Below are positions 1-8,531 of a stretch of 64,000 nt of DNA, in pieces. The position numbers and the translations under genes were made by a program. The stretch spans positions 5,394,001 to 5,458,000 of the forward strand of contig NZ_JADQDK010000001.1 in the NCBI RefSeq assembly GCF_019263705.2, written 5' to 3'. The notes under the pieces are model-generated. The model searched no databases, was not told the DNA's origin, and saw only the letters and a list, made by a program, of their open reading frames with translations. The DNA is from Pseudonocardia abyssalis. Lineage in GTDB: Bacteria > Actinomycetota > Actinomycetes > Mycobacteriales > Pseudonocardiaceae. The first letter of the stretch is position 1, and each line of letters starts with the position of its first letter.

Positions 1-559
1 CGATGAAGAACGTCCAGCGCCAGCCCAGAGCCGGGGTGCTGACGAGCAGTCCGCCGATCAGCGGCCCGGACACGGTGGCGGCGGCGAGGACGGCGCCGAG
101 GTAGCCGGAGTAGCGGCCCCGCTCACGGGGCGGGATCAGGGCGGCGATGACGACCTGCGCGAGTGCCTGCAGACCGCCAGCACCCAGGCCCTGCCCGGCG
201 CGCCAGGCGATCAGCTCGCCCATGGACCCGGCGAACCCGGCCCCGATCGAGGTGCCGACGAAGATCAGGATGGCCGCCTGGACCAGCAGCTTCTTGCTGA
301 ACAGATCGGCGAGCTTGCCCCAGATCGGGGTGGACGCCGTGGTCGTCAGCAGGGTGGCGGTGACGATCCAGGTGTAGCCGGTCTGGTCGCCGTGCAGGTC
401 GGCGACGATCGTCGGCAGCGCGTTGGACACGATCGTGCTGGACAGGATCGCGATGAACAGCCCGAGCAGCAGCCCGCTCAGCGCGGTGAGCACCTCACGC
501 CGGCTGCGCACGGGTTCCGGCGGCGTGGCGGTGACCCGCGCGGGAGCGGTGGTGGTCAT
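1..559 (-). CDS. MFS drug exporter, DHA2 type (C-terminal part outside window)
   Basis: Reading back from the ATG at 559 gives a cytoplasmic N-terminus of about 25 residues, then hydrophobic helices. Motifs typical of the 14-helix EmrB/QacA (DHA2) antiporters are visible: a TWIVTATLL stretch and GKLADLFSKK, the motif-A-like loop after helix 2, followed by a GAGGL segment. About 186 residues are present; the rest lies beyond base 1. It starts 33 bases after the stop of the MarR gene at 593-1057 on the same strand, so the two probably form a regulator-exporter operon induced by toxic compounds. The substrate cannot be read from the sequence. Confidence 0.85.
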   Translation of the reverse strand, partial: MTTTAPARVTATPPEPVRSRREVLTALSGLLLGLFIAILSSTIVSNALPTIVADLHGDQTGYTWIVTATLLTTTASTPIWGKLADLFSKKLLVQAAILIFVGTSIGAGFAGSMGELIAWRAGQGLGAGGLQALAQVVIAALIPPRERGRYSGYLGAVLAAATVSGPLIGGLLVSTPALGWRWTFFI

Positions 560-592
560 GACGAGGTCCTTCGGGAGTGCGGTGGGGGATGT

Positions 593-1057
593 TCAGGAGA
601 GTGCGGCGAGGTCGCCGGCACGGGCGTCGATCTCCTCGGCGAGCGCGACCACGAGGCGGGCCACGGTGTGCACGTCGCCGGCGTCGCTGCGTTCGAGGGC
701 ACTGCGGACCAGGTCGCGCTTGAGGCTGCGGGTCCGCTCGACGAGCGCGTGGCCGGCCGGGGTGAGCGAGACGAGGCCGGCGCGGCGGTCGGAGGGGTCC
801 GGGCGGCGACAGGCCAGCCCGCGGGCGGCGAGTTCGCCGATCTGCCGGCTCACCACCGACTGGTCGACGCCCCGGAGCTCGGCGATCTCCCCGACGCGGT
901 GCTCGCCCTCGTCGAGGAGGCCGGCGAGCTGGAGCAGCGCCAGCGTCGAGTGGGTGGCGTTGGGGACGCGCCGCCCCGCACCGCGCCAGGCCCGCACCAG
1001 GGAGGTGACGGCGTCGGCCAGCTCGTCGACCGCGTCGTCGCCGGAGATCGTGTGCAT
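593..1057 (-). CDS. MarR-family transcriptional regulator
   Basis: The product is 154 residues, a normal MarR length. The winged helix-turn-helix spans about residues 50-110: a recognition helix around VDQSVVSRQIGEL, then the wing RRPDPSDRRAGLVSLT, which carries the DxR signature of the family. It should bind a palindrome as a dimer and release it when a small ligand binds. A consensus-like promoter overlapping a palindrome sits directly upstream (1064-1094), which suggests autorepression and control of the exporter gene that follows. The ATG at 1057 is about where transcription should begin, so the mRNA may be leaderless. Confidence 0.9.
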   Translation of the reverse strand: MHTISGDDAVDELADAVTSLVRAWRGAGRRVPNATHSTLALLQLAGLLDEGEHRVGEIAELRGVDQSVVSRQIGELAARGLACRRPDPSDRRAGLVSLTPAGHALVERTRSLKRDLVRSALERSDAGDVHTVARLVVALAEEIDARAGDLAALS

Positions 1058-1063
1058 ACGACA

Positions 1064-1094
1064 ACTATATGGAACATGGTTGCGGCATGCAACC
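1064..1094 (-). promoter_or_regulatory. sigma-70-type promoter with overlapping MarR-type palindrome
   Basis: On the minus strand a -35 box TTGCAT (1092-1087) is separated by exactly 17 bases from a -10 box TATAGT (1069-1064). The expected start point is at or next to the ATG at 1057. The inverted repeat GGTTGC-N5-GCAACC (1078-1094) covers the -35 element, so a repressor bound there would block polymerase. The promoter lies against the 3' end of the upstream MarR gene. Confidence 0.75.
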
Positions 1095-1549
1095 TATAGG
1101 TCCGCCTCCGGCGGGTTCAGGGTCGTCGAGAGGCGGGTGAGCCCGTCGGCGAGCGTCGCGATGTCCTGCGTCGACCACGTCTCCAGCCGGCTGCGCCACT
1201 CCTCGTGCCGCGCGCGGGAGACCTCGTCGAGCCGGGCGCGCCCCTCGTCGCCGAGCTCCAGCAGGAACGCGCGGCCGTCGGAGGGGTCGGGTCTGCGCTC
1301 CACGAGACCGAGCTCCAGCAGCGCCGAGACCTGCCGGCTCATCGTCGACTTGTCGAGCCCGAACTCCTCCGCGAGGTCGACGAGGCGCACCGGCGCCATC
1401 CGCGCGATGGCCAGCAGCACCGCGTAGCTCCCGGCGTCGACGCCGGGGTGCAGGCGCGTGGCGAGTGTGCGCAGGACGCTCCGGGAGCGCCGCAGCAGCA
1501 TGCTGACCTCGTTCTCGAGGCGCTCCACCTGCCGGTCGTGCTCACTCAA
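1094..1549 (-). CDS. second MarR-family regulator
   Basis: This is a 151-residue MarR protein. Its HTH is around LDKSTMSRQVSALLELGL and its wing is RRPDPSDGRAFLLEL, closely resembling the neighbouring MarR but in a separate gene. The only start giving the full N-terminal helix is a TTG at 1549. It overlaps the last 8 bases of the upstream carbonic-anhydrase-like gene, which suggests translational coupling. The next candidate, an ATG at residue 17, would cut into helix 1. Its target is unknown. Two adjacent MarR genes suggest layered control of the exporter, or an old duplication. Confidence 0.85.
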   Translation of the reverse strand: MSEHDRQVERLENEVSMLLRRSRSVLRTLATRLHPGVDAGSYAVLLAIARMAPVRLVDLAEEFGLDKSTMSRQVSALLELGLVERRPDPSDGRAFLLELGDEGRARLDEVSRARHEEWRSRLETWSTQDIATLADGLTRLSTTLNPPEADL

Positions 1550-2066
1550 CGGGCCGCACCCCGTCGCGGTGTCGGCGGGCGAGGTCGCGGTAGATCTGCG
1601 GGTTGCCCTCCACCCACCACCGGGCGGTCTCGGTGAGCGGGCCCTTCGTCCGCGCGACCGCGCCGAGGACCAGCTGTCCGTCGGGGACGACGGTGTTCGG
1701 CGGCACGGTGGCTCCCGCGCCGACCAGGCAGCGTGCCCCGATCCGGGCGCCGTCCTGGATCGTCGAGCCGTTGCCGATCAGGGCCTCCGCGCCGATCACG
1801 CAACCGTGCACGACGCAGAGGTGGCCGATCGTGGCACCGGCGCCGATCTCGGTGACGGGGTCGTCGCCGCCGTGCAGCACCGACCCGTCCTGCACGTTCG
1901 CGCCCTCGCGCACGATGATCGGCCCGAAGTCGGCGCGCAGCACGGCGCCGTACCAGATCGAGGCGTGCGCCTCCACGCGCACGTCGCCGACGAGGGTGGC
2001 GGTGGGGGCGACGAACGCCTCGGGATGCACGGTGGGGGAGATCCCCTCGAACGAGAACAGCGGCAT
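1542..2066 (-). CDS. gamma-class carbonic anhydrase-like hexapeptide-repeat protein
   Basis: The 174-residue product forms a left-handed beta-helix typical of the gamma carbonic anhydrase/PaaY/YrdA family. N-terminal PTVHPEAFVAPTATLVGDV is followed by repeated hexapeptides. The likely metal ligands are the histidines in VLHGG, GHLCVVHGC and nearby, the usual three-His arrangement across subunits. Family members trimerise; some hydrate CO2, many have unknown activity. The ATG at 2066 precedes the conserved start of the domain. It is co-directional with and overlaps the MarR gene downstream. The annotation as an active carbonic anhydrase is not certain. Confidence 0.85.
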   Translation of the reverse strand: MPLFSFEGISPTVHPEAFVAPTATLVGDVRVEAHASIWYGAVLRADFGPIIVREGANVQDGSVLHGGDDPVTEIGAGATIGHLCVVHGCVIGAEALIGNGSTIQDGARIGARCLVGAGATVPPNTVVPDGQLVLGAVARTKGPLTETARWWVEGNPQIYRDLARRHRDGVRPVE

Positions 2067-2132
2067 GGTCGCAGCGTGCCGCACCCGGTCGGGTGGATCG
2101 GACGGGGGATGGGTCGCGCAGGGGGCAACCTG

Positions 2133-2897
2133 GTGCTCGTGAAGCGATGGATGGCGCCACTGCTGGTCCTGCTCGCCGCGTGCGCGGCGCCCGTCCCCGC
2201 GCCCGCGTCGTCGGGACCGGCGGTCACCGCGTCGGCGCTGCCCGTCTACTTCGTCGCCGAGACCGCCGACGGGCCGCGGCTCTACCGGGAGTTCCGCCGG
2301 GTCGAGACCGCGGATCCGGCGAGCGACGCGGTGCGGGAGATGTTCGCGGGCGCGGTCGACCCCGACTACCGCACACCCTGGCCGGCCGGCACGGCCCTGC
2401 GCGCGCCGGTCGGGACCGGGAGCGGCGTGATCACCGTCGACCTCACGGGACTCCCGGCGGACCTCGGCCTGCCCCTGCAGCAGCTCGTGTACACGGTGCA
2501 GGGTGCGTTGCGGTCGACGGACCCGGTGCGGATCCTGGTCGACGGCGAACCGGTCGACGGGCTGGCGGACCCGGTGCCCCGCGCCGACCCCTACGCCACC
2601 CGCTCGCTGGTGCAGATCGACGCCCCGGCCGACGGGGCGGTGGTCGGCGGTCCGGTCGAGGTCACCGGCGAGGCCGCGGTGTTCGAGGCGACGCTGCACT
2701 GGCAGGTGCTGAGCGACGGCGAGGTCGTGGCGTCCGGGTTCACGGGCACCGCGGAGGGGCAGGTGTTCGCGGCGTTCGCGTTCACCGTCGACCTCCCGCC
2801 GGGGGAGCACGTCGTGCGGATCGCGGAGGACGACCCGTCCGACGGGGAGGGGCGTCCCGTACTGACCGACGACAAGGCGATCACGGTGACCGGCTGA
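2133..2897 (+). CDS. GerMN/Gmad2-domain lipoprotein
   Basis: The roughly 254-residue secreted lipoprotein has a short N-terminus, hydrophobic LLVLLAA and a lipobox ending in Cys (LAAC), so it is probably anchored to the outer face of the membrane. Residues about 30-120 match the GerMN spore-germination fold (LPADLGLPLQQLVYTV). Residues about 150-250 match the Gmad2 immunoglobulin-like domain (SLVQIDAPADGAVVGGPVEV). The GTG at 2133 is chosen because GGGGG lies 7 bases upstream; the GTG at 2139 or ATG at 2109 are alternatives. In non-sporulating actinobacteria such proteins are envelope-associated and of unknown function. Confidence 0.8.
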   Translation: MLVKRWMAPLLVLLAACAAPVPAPASSGPAVTASALPVYFVAETADGPRLYREFRRVETADPASDAVREMFAGAVDPDYRTPWPAGTALRAPVGTGSGVITVDLTGLPADLGLPLQQLVYTVQGALRSTDPVRILVDGEPVDGLADPVPRADPYATRSLVQIDAPADGAVVGGPVEVTGEAAVFEATLHWQVLSDGEVVASGFTGTAEGQVFAAFAFTVDLPPGEHVVRIAEDDPSDGEGRPVLTDDKAITVTG

Positions 2898-2909
2898 CGC
2901 CGACCCGGC

Positions 2910-3635
2910 TCAGGGCAGGGGCGGCGGGGTCGGCTGCGGCAGCGTCGGAACCGGCGGGGGCGGAACCGGCGGGGGCGGAACCGGCGGGGGCGGAACCGGC
3001 GGGGGCGGAACCGGCGGGGGCGGAACCGGCGGGGGCGGGGGCGGCGGGTACAGGCCCAGGCCGGCCAGCTCCAGCTCGGCCAGGCGGTGCACGGTCACCC
3101 GGTCGTCGCGGCGCCACGCCGCGGCCGGGTCGGGGGAGACGGCGAGCAGCCTGCGCACCGGCGAACGGGTCAGTGCCCGCAGGGCGAGAAGATCGGTGTC
3201 GACGGCGCGGGCCGTCCGTGCGGAGCGGGCCGCGATGATCCAACGCACCCGCAGCGTCAGCCAGACCAGCACCACCGGGGCCGCACCGATCAGGACGATC
3301 CCGACGGCGGTGCCCGTGGCCGCGGTCGCGACCGCGGCCACCTGCTCGCGTCCGGCGTTGCCCAGCGACTCCCCGGCCCCGGTCCCCGCGCCGAGCGACC
3401 GTGCCAGGTCCTCCCCGATGAAGGGCAGCCCGCGCGCGGCGTTCGCGGCGTCGGTGAACGCCGACCGCACGGCGTCCCCGGCGTCGGCCAGCGTCATCGC
3501 CGGCCCCTGCAGCCCGTTGACCAGGGCCTTGGCCGCCTGAGCGACGTTGACGACCAGCACGACCCACAGCACCGCTAGCACGTCGGCGAGGATCTGGAGC
3601 GCCATGCGGGAGGGGCGTTCGGCGTAGGGGCGCAT
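2910..3635 (-). CDS. membrane protein with PPPPV-repeat C-terminus
   Basis: I do not recognise a family. From the ATG at 3635 the product is about 241 residues. There is one hydrophobic helix near residues 14-35 (LADVLAVLWVVLVVNVA), a polar helical stretch, and a second membrane helix (GTAVGIVLIGAAPVVLVWL). A basic cytoplasmic part follows, and the tail is almost entirely proline and valine, made of PPPPV units encoded by a 15-bp tandem repeat. Proline tails of this kind often act as spacers or bind other proteins. The ATG at 3605 is an alternative start just before the first helix. Confidence 0.7.
   Translation of the reverse strand: MRPYAERPSRMALQILADVLAVLWVVLVVNVAQAAKALVNGLQGPAMTLADAGDAVRSAFTDAANAARGLPFIGEDLARSLGAGTGAGESLGNAGREQVAAVATAATGTAVGIVLIGAAPVVLVWLTLRVRWIIAARSARTARAVDTDLLALRALTRSPVRRLLAVSPDPAAAWRRDDRVTVHRLAELELAGLGLYPPPPPPPVPPPPVPPPPVPPPPVPPPPVPPPPVPTLPQPTPPPLP
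2947..3036. repeat. 15-bp tandem repeat, six units
   Basis: The unit GGAACCGGCGGGGGC is repeated head to tail six times without interruption. On the minus strand each unit encodes one PPPPV pentapeptide of the membrane protein at 2910-3635. Perfect in-frame copies suggest recent slippage, so copy number may vary between strains without breaking the frame. Confidence 0.95.
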
Positions 3636-3709
3636 GGCCGCGCAGCGTATCCGCGGCGGGATCACGTGAACCGCTGCGGGAGGAGACCACGCCGTGGGAC
3701 CATCGGGTC

Positions 3710-3949
3710 ATGTCCGACGAGGGTCTCGAGCGCCGGGTGCGGAAGCTGTCGGTCGAGCACGCCGAGACGCGGTGGCTCGCGCTCCGGCTCGACGACGACG
3801 TCAAGGAGATCCGGCACGAGGTGCGGGCCGTGCAGGACGTCCAGACCGAGCACACGGCGCGGTTCGACTCCGTCGACGGGCAGCTGCGCTCGCTCACGCA
3901 GCTGGTCGGTCAGGTGCTGGAGCGGCTGCCGGAGGCACCGGGCGAGTAG
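3710..3949 (+). CDS. small predicted coiled-coil protein
   Basis: The 79-residue acidic, helical protein has no signal peptide or membrane segment. Heptad-like spacing of Leu, Val and Ile runs through most of its length (VRKLSVEHAETRWLALRLDD, then VQDVQTEHTARFDSVDGQL), so it probably forms a coiled coil. It resembles the short hypothetical proteins common beside regulators in actinomycetes, but I assign no function. It stands between a divergent membrane protein and the convergent response regulator, ending one base before that gene's stop. Confidence 0.6.
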   Translation: MSDEGLERRVRKLSVEHAETRWLALRLDDDVKEIRHEVRAVQDVQTEHTARFDSVDGQLRSLTQLVGQVLERLPEAPGE

Positions 3950-3950
3950 G

Positions 3951-4631
3951 TCAGAGCAGGCCGAGCTTCGTGGCCGCGTAGACCGCCTCGGCGCGGCGGC
4001 TGACCATCAGCTTGCGCATGAGGTTGCCGACGTGGAACTTGACCGTGGTCTCGGAGATGAACAGCTCCGCGCCGATCGCCCGGTTGGACAGGCCGCGGGC
4101 GAGCAGGCGCAGGACGTCGAGCTCGCGCTCGGTGAGCCGCTCCCGGTCGGGGACGCCGCCGGAGAGCGACCGCACCATCGCCGACGCGCTGCGGGCGTCG
4201 AACGCGCTCTCCCCGCGCGACACGGCGCGGATCGCGCGCACCAGCTCGGTGGTGTCGACGTCTTTGACGACGTACCCGCGTGCGCCCGCCTGCACCGACT
4301 CGACGACGAGCCGGTCCTCGGCGAACGTGGTCAGTACCAGCACGCCGAGGCCGGGGTGGGCGGCGCAGAGGCGGCGGCAGACGTCGAGCCCGTCGGTCTG
4401 CGGGCCCGCGGTGAGCTTGAGGTCGAGCAGTACGACGTGCGGCCGGGACGCGGCGACGGCGGCGATGGCGTCGGTCGGCGTGCCGGCCTCCCCGACGACG
4501 CGCAGGTCGTCCTCGCGCTCCAGCACGGCACGCAGTCCCTGGCGCATGATCGAGTGGTCGTCGACCAGAACGATCCGCGTCGGCATCGGCCGGGCCCGCG
4601 TCGGGGTGTCGGTACGGGTGGCGGCATTCAC
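3951..4631 (-). CDS. NarL/LuxR-type response regulator
   Basis: The receiver domain covers about residues 17-140, with VLVDDHS acidic pocket and phospho-acceptor Asp in VVLLDLKL near residue 70. A LuxR HTH follows at about 160-225 (LTERELDVLRLLARGLSNRA, then ETTVKFHVGNL). The GTG at 4631 overlaps the kinase stop in a GTGA quartet (4628-4631), strong support for this start; the ATG at 4586 would begin directly at the receiver. It is the partner of the kinase at 4628-5992 and the last gene of the alcohol dehydrogenase operon, which it may activate. The pair resembles the MadS/MadR family names used for such actinobacterial systems, but I cannot confirm this. Confidence 0.9.
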   Translation of the reverse strand: MNAATRTDTPTRARPMPTRIVLVDDHSIMRQGLRAVLEREDDLRVVGEAGTPTDAIAAVAASRPHVVLLDLKLTAGPQTDGLDVCRRLCAAHPGLGVLVLTTFAEDRLVVESVQAGARGYVVKDVDTTELVRAIRAVSRGESAFDARSASAMVRSLSGGVPDRERLTERELDVLRLLARGLSNRAIGAELFISETTVKFHVGNLMRKLMVSRRAEAVYAATKLGLL

Positions 4632-5992
4632 GGTGTGCTCCTGTCGGGTGCGCAGGGGACGGGGACGTCCACCTGCACCTGTAGCCCGCCGAGCCGGGCG
4701 CGCCGGAACGTCAGCGATCCGCCCAGCTCGCGGGCGCGGGTCTGCATGTTGACCAGTCCGCGGTGCTCGCCGGACGGGGTGGCGACGCTCACCCGCAGGC
4801 TTCGCCGCACGGCGTCGGGGCTTCCGCGGCCGTCGTCGGAGATGGTCAGCCGGACCTGCCCGCAGGTGTACGCGAGCCGCACGACGGCCTTGCTCGCGTC
4901 GGCGTGCACCGCGGTGTTGAACAGGGCCTCGCCGGCGATCCGGAACAGCGACTGCTCGCAGTCGGCGGGCAGCGCCACCGGCTTGCCGCCGATCCGCACC
5001 TCGACCCGCAGCTCGTCGGGCATGTGCACACCCGAGAGGCGCCGCAGCATCGACGGCAGGTCCTCGTCGGCGCAGCCGTCGCGCTCGTTGAGGGCGTAGA
5101 TCGCCGAGCGCAGCTGCTCGACGGCGCGGCGGGTGAGGTCCTTCGCGGTGTCGAGCTGTCCGCGCAGCCGCTCGTCGTCGATCTCGGAGCGCACCAGCTC
5201 GATGTGCATGCCGGCCGACAGCGCGTACTGGGTGACGCTGTCGTGCAGCTCGCGGGCGATCCGGTGGCGCTCCTCGTCGAGCACCTCGCGCTGGCGGGCC
5301 GCCCCCAGCTCGGCCTGCGTGGCGAGGAGCTGGTCGTTGCGGGCCTTGAGGTCGTCGGCCTGGCTGGTGGCGCGGGCGTAGAGGCGGGCGGAGTGCTCGT
5401 GCAGCGCGCAGTTCTGCAGCGCGGCGGCGGTCTGACCGGCCAGGATGCGCAGCACCGACTGGTCGGTGGCGTCGATCTCGCGGTCCTCGGGCGTCCAGGC
5501 GATGAACCCGCCGACGACCTTCCCGTCGAGCCGCACGGGCACGTGCAGGTGCCGGCGGGTGACCTCGGCCGCGTGCTGGTGGTCGGTGTCGTCGTCGGCG
5601 TCGCCGAGGTGGACGTGCCGGACGTGGTCGCGGATCCGGACCGGCACCGTCGCCAGGTCGGGCCACTCGGCACCGTCCGGGCCGCGCACGAGGTGCCGCG
5701 GCGCCGCGTCCGGCAGCTCACCGTCGACGATGGCGAACGCGACCCACTCCGCCGAGAGGTGGTTGGCCGCGGCCTCGACGACGGCCCGCACCAGCGCCTC
5801 GGATCCCTCCATCGTGCGGACGAGCGCCGCGGAGATCCGATCCAGGGCATGGATGACCCGGCGCATGCGCTCCGCGGACACCCGGTACTCCGGGTAGTAG
5901 TGCGGCTTGCCCGACCGCAGCCCGGTGAGTGCCTCGAGGTCCGGCCGGGGCCGCGCCGGGGTGCGCTTGGGGGGCCACGCGGCGGTGGTCAC
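4628..5992 (-). CDS. GAF-domain histidine kinase
   Basis: The 454-residue cytoplasmic sensor has no membrane helices. A GAF domain occupies about residues 55-195 and a coiled coil 200-240. A HisKA_3 dimerisation helix has the phospho-acceptor His near residue 250 in ARELHDSVTQ. The HATPase domain at about 340-445 has an N-box around GEALFNTAVHADAS and the G-box DDGRGS. The start is a GTG at 5992, 7 bases after the alcohol dehydrogenase stop. A soluble GAF sensor encoded with an alcohol dehydrogenase and a LuxR regulator probably senses a small molecule or redox signal linked to alcohol use; the ligand is unknown. Confidence 0.9.
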   Translation of the reverse strand: MTTAAWPPKRTPARPRPDLEALTGLRSGKPHYYPEYRVSAERMRRVIHALDRISAALVRTMEGSEALVRAVVEAAANHLSAEWVAFAIVDGELPDAAPRHLVRGPDGAEWPDLATVPVRIRDHVRHVHLGDADDDTDHQHAAEVTRRHLHVPVRLDGKVVGGFIAWTPEDREIDATDQSVLRILAGQTAAALQNCALHEHSARLYARATSQADDLKARNDQLLATQAELGAARQREVLDEERHRIARELHDSVTQYALSAGMHIELVRSEIDDERLRGQLDTAKDLTRRAVEQLRSAIYALNERDGCADEDLPSMLRRLSGVHMPDELRVEVRIGGKPVALPADCEQSLFRIAGEALFNTAVHADASKAVVRLAYTCGQVRLTISDDGRGSPDAVRRSLRVSVATPSGEHRGLVNMQTRARELGGSLTFRRARLGGLQVQVDVPVPCAPDRSTP

Positions 5993-5999
5993 CTGGCCG

Positions 6000-7235
6000 T
6001 CACATCGCCGCCCGGAACAGGCTCTCGATGTCGTCGAACGACGCGCCCCGCGGGTTCGTCGTCAGGCAGGCGTCGCCGAGCGTGAGCTGGGCCAGGCGTG
6101 GGATGTCGGCGTCGGTGACGCCGAGCGAGGACAGTCCCTTCGGCACCCCGACCTCGTCGCCCAGCTCGCGCACGGTCTCCGCGACCATGTGCACGGCCTC
6201 GTCGGCGGGGGCGCCGAGCACGTCCAGGCCCATGGCCTGCGCGATGGGGACGAAGCGCTCCGGGGAGTCGGCCCCGTTGAAGCGGATGACGTGCGGCAGC
6301 AGCACCCCGTTGACGACGCCGTGCGGCAGGTCGAGCATCCCGCCGACCTGGTGGCTCATCGCGTGCGTGGCGCCGAGGATCGCGTTGGTGAACGCCAGCC
6401 CGGCCTCCAGCGCGGCCTGCGCCATCAGTGAGCGGGCCTCCGGGTTGCGCGGGCGCAGCATCGTCTCGGCGAGGTTCGAGTTGACCAGCGAGATCGCCTG
6501 CAGCGCGTGGTGGTCGGTGAGCGGGCCGTGGGCCAGCGAGACGAACGCCTCGATGCCGTGGGTGAGGGCGTCGAGACCGGTGGCCGCGTTGAGCCACTCC
6601 GGCATCGTGACGAGCAGCCGCGGGTCGACGACCGACACGTCGGGGACCAGGGCCCGGCCCATGATCGTGATCTTGGTGTGCCGCTCGGTGTCGGTGACGA
6701 TGCAGAACTGCGAGACGTCCGCCCCGGTGCCCGACGTCGTCGGCATCATGATCAGCGGCGGGATGGGGTGCGCGATCCGGTCGATGCCCTCGTAGTCGAG
6801 GATCCGCCCGCCGTTGGCGGCGAGCAGGGCGATGCCCTTCGCCGCGTCGATGACCGAGCCACCGCCGATGCCGAGGACGACGTCGCAACCCGACTCGAGG
6901 TAGCGCTCGTAGCCCGCCTCGATCTCGTGGTCCTTGGGGTTGGGCGTGAGGTCGAGCCACACGTGCGGGGCGAGCCCGGCGGCGGTCAGCTGGGCCAGCA
7001 GCTCCGCGGGCCAGCCCGCGTCCATCACCCCCGGATCGGTGACGACGAACGGCCGCCGCGCGCCGAGGCGGACCGCGGCGTGCGCGGCCTCGGACAGTGA
7101 ACCCTCCCCGAAGACGATCTCCGGAGCATGGAACTTCGACAGCCGCAGCGGCTCGTGCTCGGAACGCTGCTCCGGGCTGCGTCGAGCGAGGAGCACCGAA
7201 TCGCCGACCCGGCGCGCTTCTCCGACGAGGACCAC
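6000..7235 (-). CDS. iron-containing (type III) alcohol dehydrogenase
   Basis: The protein has about 410 residues. The core begins at RLSKFHAPEIVFGEGSL. The NAD-binding GGGSVIDAAK motif and the metal site (DALTHGIEAF, ATHAMSHQVGG, LPHGVVNGVLLPH) supply the Asp and three His ligands expected of the Fe-ADH family. It should interconvert a primary alcohol and an aldehyde with NAD(P). The start is uncertain: the GTG at 7235 has AAGGGGG just upstream, GTG 7265 and ATG 7250 are possible, and all give 25-40 residues before the conserved core. It leads the operon with the sensor kinase and regulator. Confidence 0.9.
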   Translation of the reverse strand: MVLVGEARRVGDSVLLARRSPEQRSEHEPLRLSKFHAPEIVFGEGSLSEAAHAAVRLGARRPFVVTDPGVMDAGWPAELLAQLTAAGLAPHVWLDLTPNPKDHEIEAGYERYLESGCDVVLGIGGGSVIDAAKGIALLAANGGRILDYEGIDRIAHPIPPLIMMPTTSGTGADVSQFCIVTDTERHTKITIMGRALVPDVSVVDPRLLVTMPEWLNAATGLDALTHGIEAFVSLAHGPLTDHHALQAISLVNSNLAETMLRPRNPEARSLMAQAALEAGLAFTNAILGATHAMSHQVGGMLDLPHGVVNGVLLPHVIRFNGADSPERFVPIAQAMGLDVLGAPADEAVHMVAETVRELGDEVGVPKGLSSLGVTDADIPRLAQLTLGDACLTTNPRGASFDDIESLFRAAM

Positions 7236-7415
7236 ATTGCCCCCTTGCATTGCTTCGGCCTGCACACCGAGGTGACGTGATGCACAGCGCAGTCGAGGCT
7301 ACAAGAGGAGCGGGTCGAGTGGGCGGGGCGAAAGGGTGCGGTGTCCGCCGATCGGGGAGGTCGGGTGGTCCGGGTGTCGCAGGCTCCGGAACCGACCCTG
7401 CCCGTCCGGACGGGA

Positions 7416-8531
7416 TCAGCCGACGTGGATCGGGCCGTCGCGCTCCGCGAGGCGGACGCCGGCGCCACCCCAGTGCTGCGCGATCATCTCCGCGGCGATC
7501 GACACCGCGGTCTCCTCCGGGGTGCGCGCGCCGAGGTCGAGCCCGATCGGCGACGACATGCGCGCGAGCTCCACCTCGGTGAGGCCCTTCTCGCGCAGCC
7601 GCGCCTCCCGGTCGTCGTGGGTGCGTCGCGAGCCCATCGCGCCGATGTAGGCGACCTCCGGCAGGCGCAGCGCGACCTCGAGGAGCGGCACGTCGAACTT
7701 GGGGTCGTGGGTGAGGACGCAGAGCACCGTGCGCCTGTCGACGCGCCCGGCGTCGGCCTCGGCCTGCAGGTAGCGGTGCGGCCACTCGACGACGACCTCG
7801 TTCGCCCCGGGAAACCGGGAGGCCGTGGCGAACACCGGCCGCGCGTCGCACACCGTGACGCGGAAGCCGAGGAAGCTGCCCATGCGGGCGACGGCCGCGG
7901 CGAAGTCGATCGCGCCGAACACGATCATCCGGGGCGGCGGCGCGAAGGACTCCACGAAGACGGTGAGGCCCTCCCCGCGGCGCTGGCCGTCGACACCGTA
8001 GGTGACCTGTCCGTTGCGGCCGGCGTCGAGCAGGCCGCGGGCGTCGTCGCGGATGGCGTCGTCGAGCCGCGACGCCCCGGTACCGCCCTCGACGTGGTCG
8101 GGCCACACGATGAGCCGCTTGCCGAGTCGTTCGGCGGGCCCGGAGATGACGGTGGCGACGGCGACGGGGGACTCCCCGCGGATCGCCTCGGCGATCCGGC
8201 CGAGCTCGGCGTAGGTCTCCGGGTTCACCTTCTCGACGAAGATGTCGATGATCCCGCCGCAGGTCAGGCCGACGGTGAACGCGTCCTCGTCGGACACGCC
8301 GTAGCGCTGGAACAGCGGGCGGCCCTCGGCGAGGACCTCCTGGCCCAGCTCGTACACCGCGCCCTCGACGCAGCCGCCGGACACGCTGCCGACGGCCTCG
8401 CCGTTCGGTCCGATCAGCATCGACGCGCCCGGCTGGCGGGGAGCGGAGCTGTAGGTGCCGACGACGGTGGCCAGTGCGGCCGTCTCGCCCTTGGCCCACC
8501 ACTCGTCGAGCTTGCCCAGTACGTCACGCAT
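7416..8531 (-). CDS. XdhC/CoxI-family molybdenum hydroxylase maturation factor
   Basis: This 371-residue protein has an N-terminal XdhC_CoxI domain (about 10-80: SSAPRQPGASM, then GSVSGGCVEGAVYE with the conserved Cys) and a C-terminal Rossmann domain (about 200-345: FGAIDFAAAVA, LTHDPKFD, YIGAMGSRRT). XdhC proteins bind molybdenum cofactor, help add the terminal sulfur ligand and insert it into xanthine/CO dehydrogenase-type enzymes. Its start overlaps the VWA gene by 8 bases. The likely client is the three-subunit hydroxylase at 51.9-55.6 kb, unless another lies outside the window. Confidence 0.92.
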   Translation of the reverse strand: MRDVLGKLDEWWAKGETAALATVVGTYSSAPRQPGASMLIGPNGEAVGSVSGGCVEGAVYELGQEVLAEGRPLFQRYGVSDEDAFTVGLTCGGIIDIFVEKVNPETYAELGRIAEAIRGESPVAVATVISGPAERLGKRLIVWPDHVEGGTGASRLDDAIRDDARGLLDAGRNGQVTYGVDGQRRGEGLTVFVESFAPPPRMIVFGAIDFAAAVARMGSFLGFRVTVCDARPVFATASRFPGANEVVVEWPHRYLQAEADAGRVDRRTVLCVLTHDPKFDVPLLEVALRLPEVAYIGAMGSRRTHDDREARLREKGLTEVELARMSSPIGLDLGARTPEETAVSIAAEMIAQHWGGAGVRLAERDGPIHVG

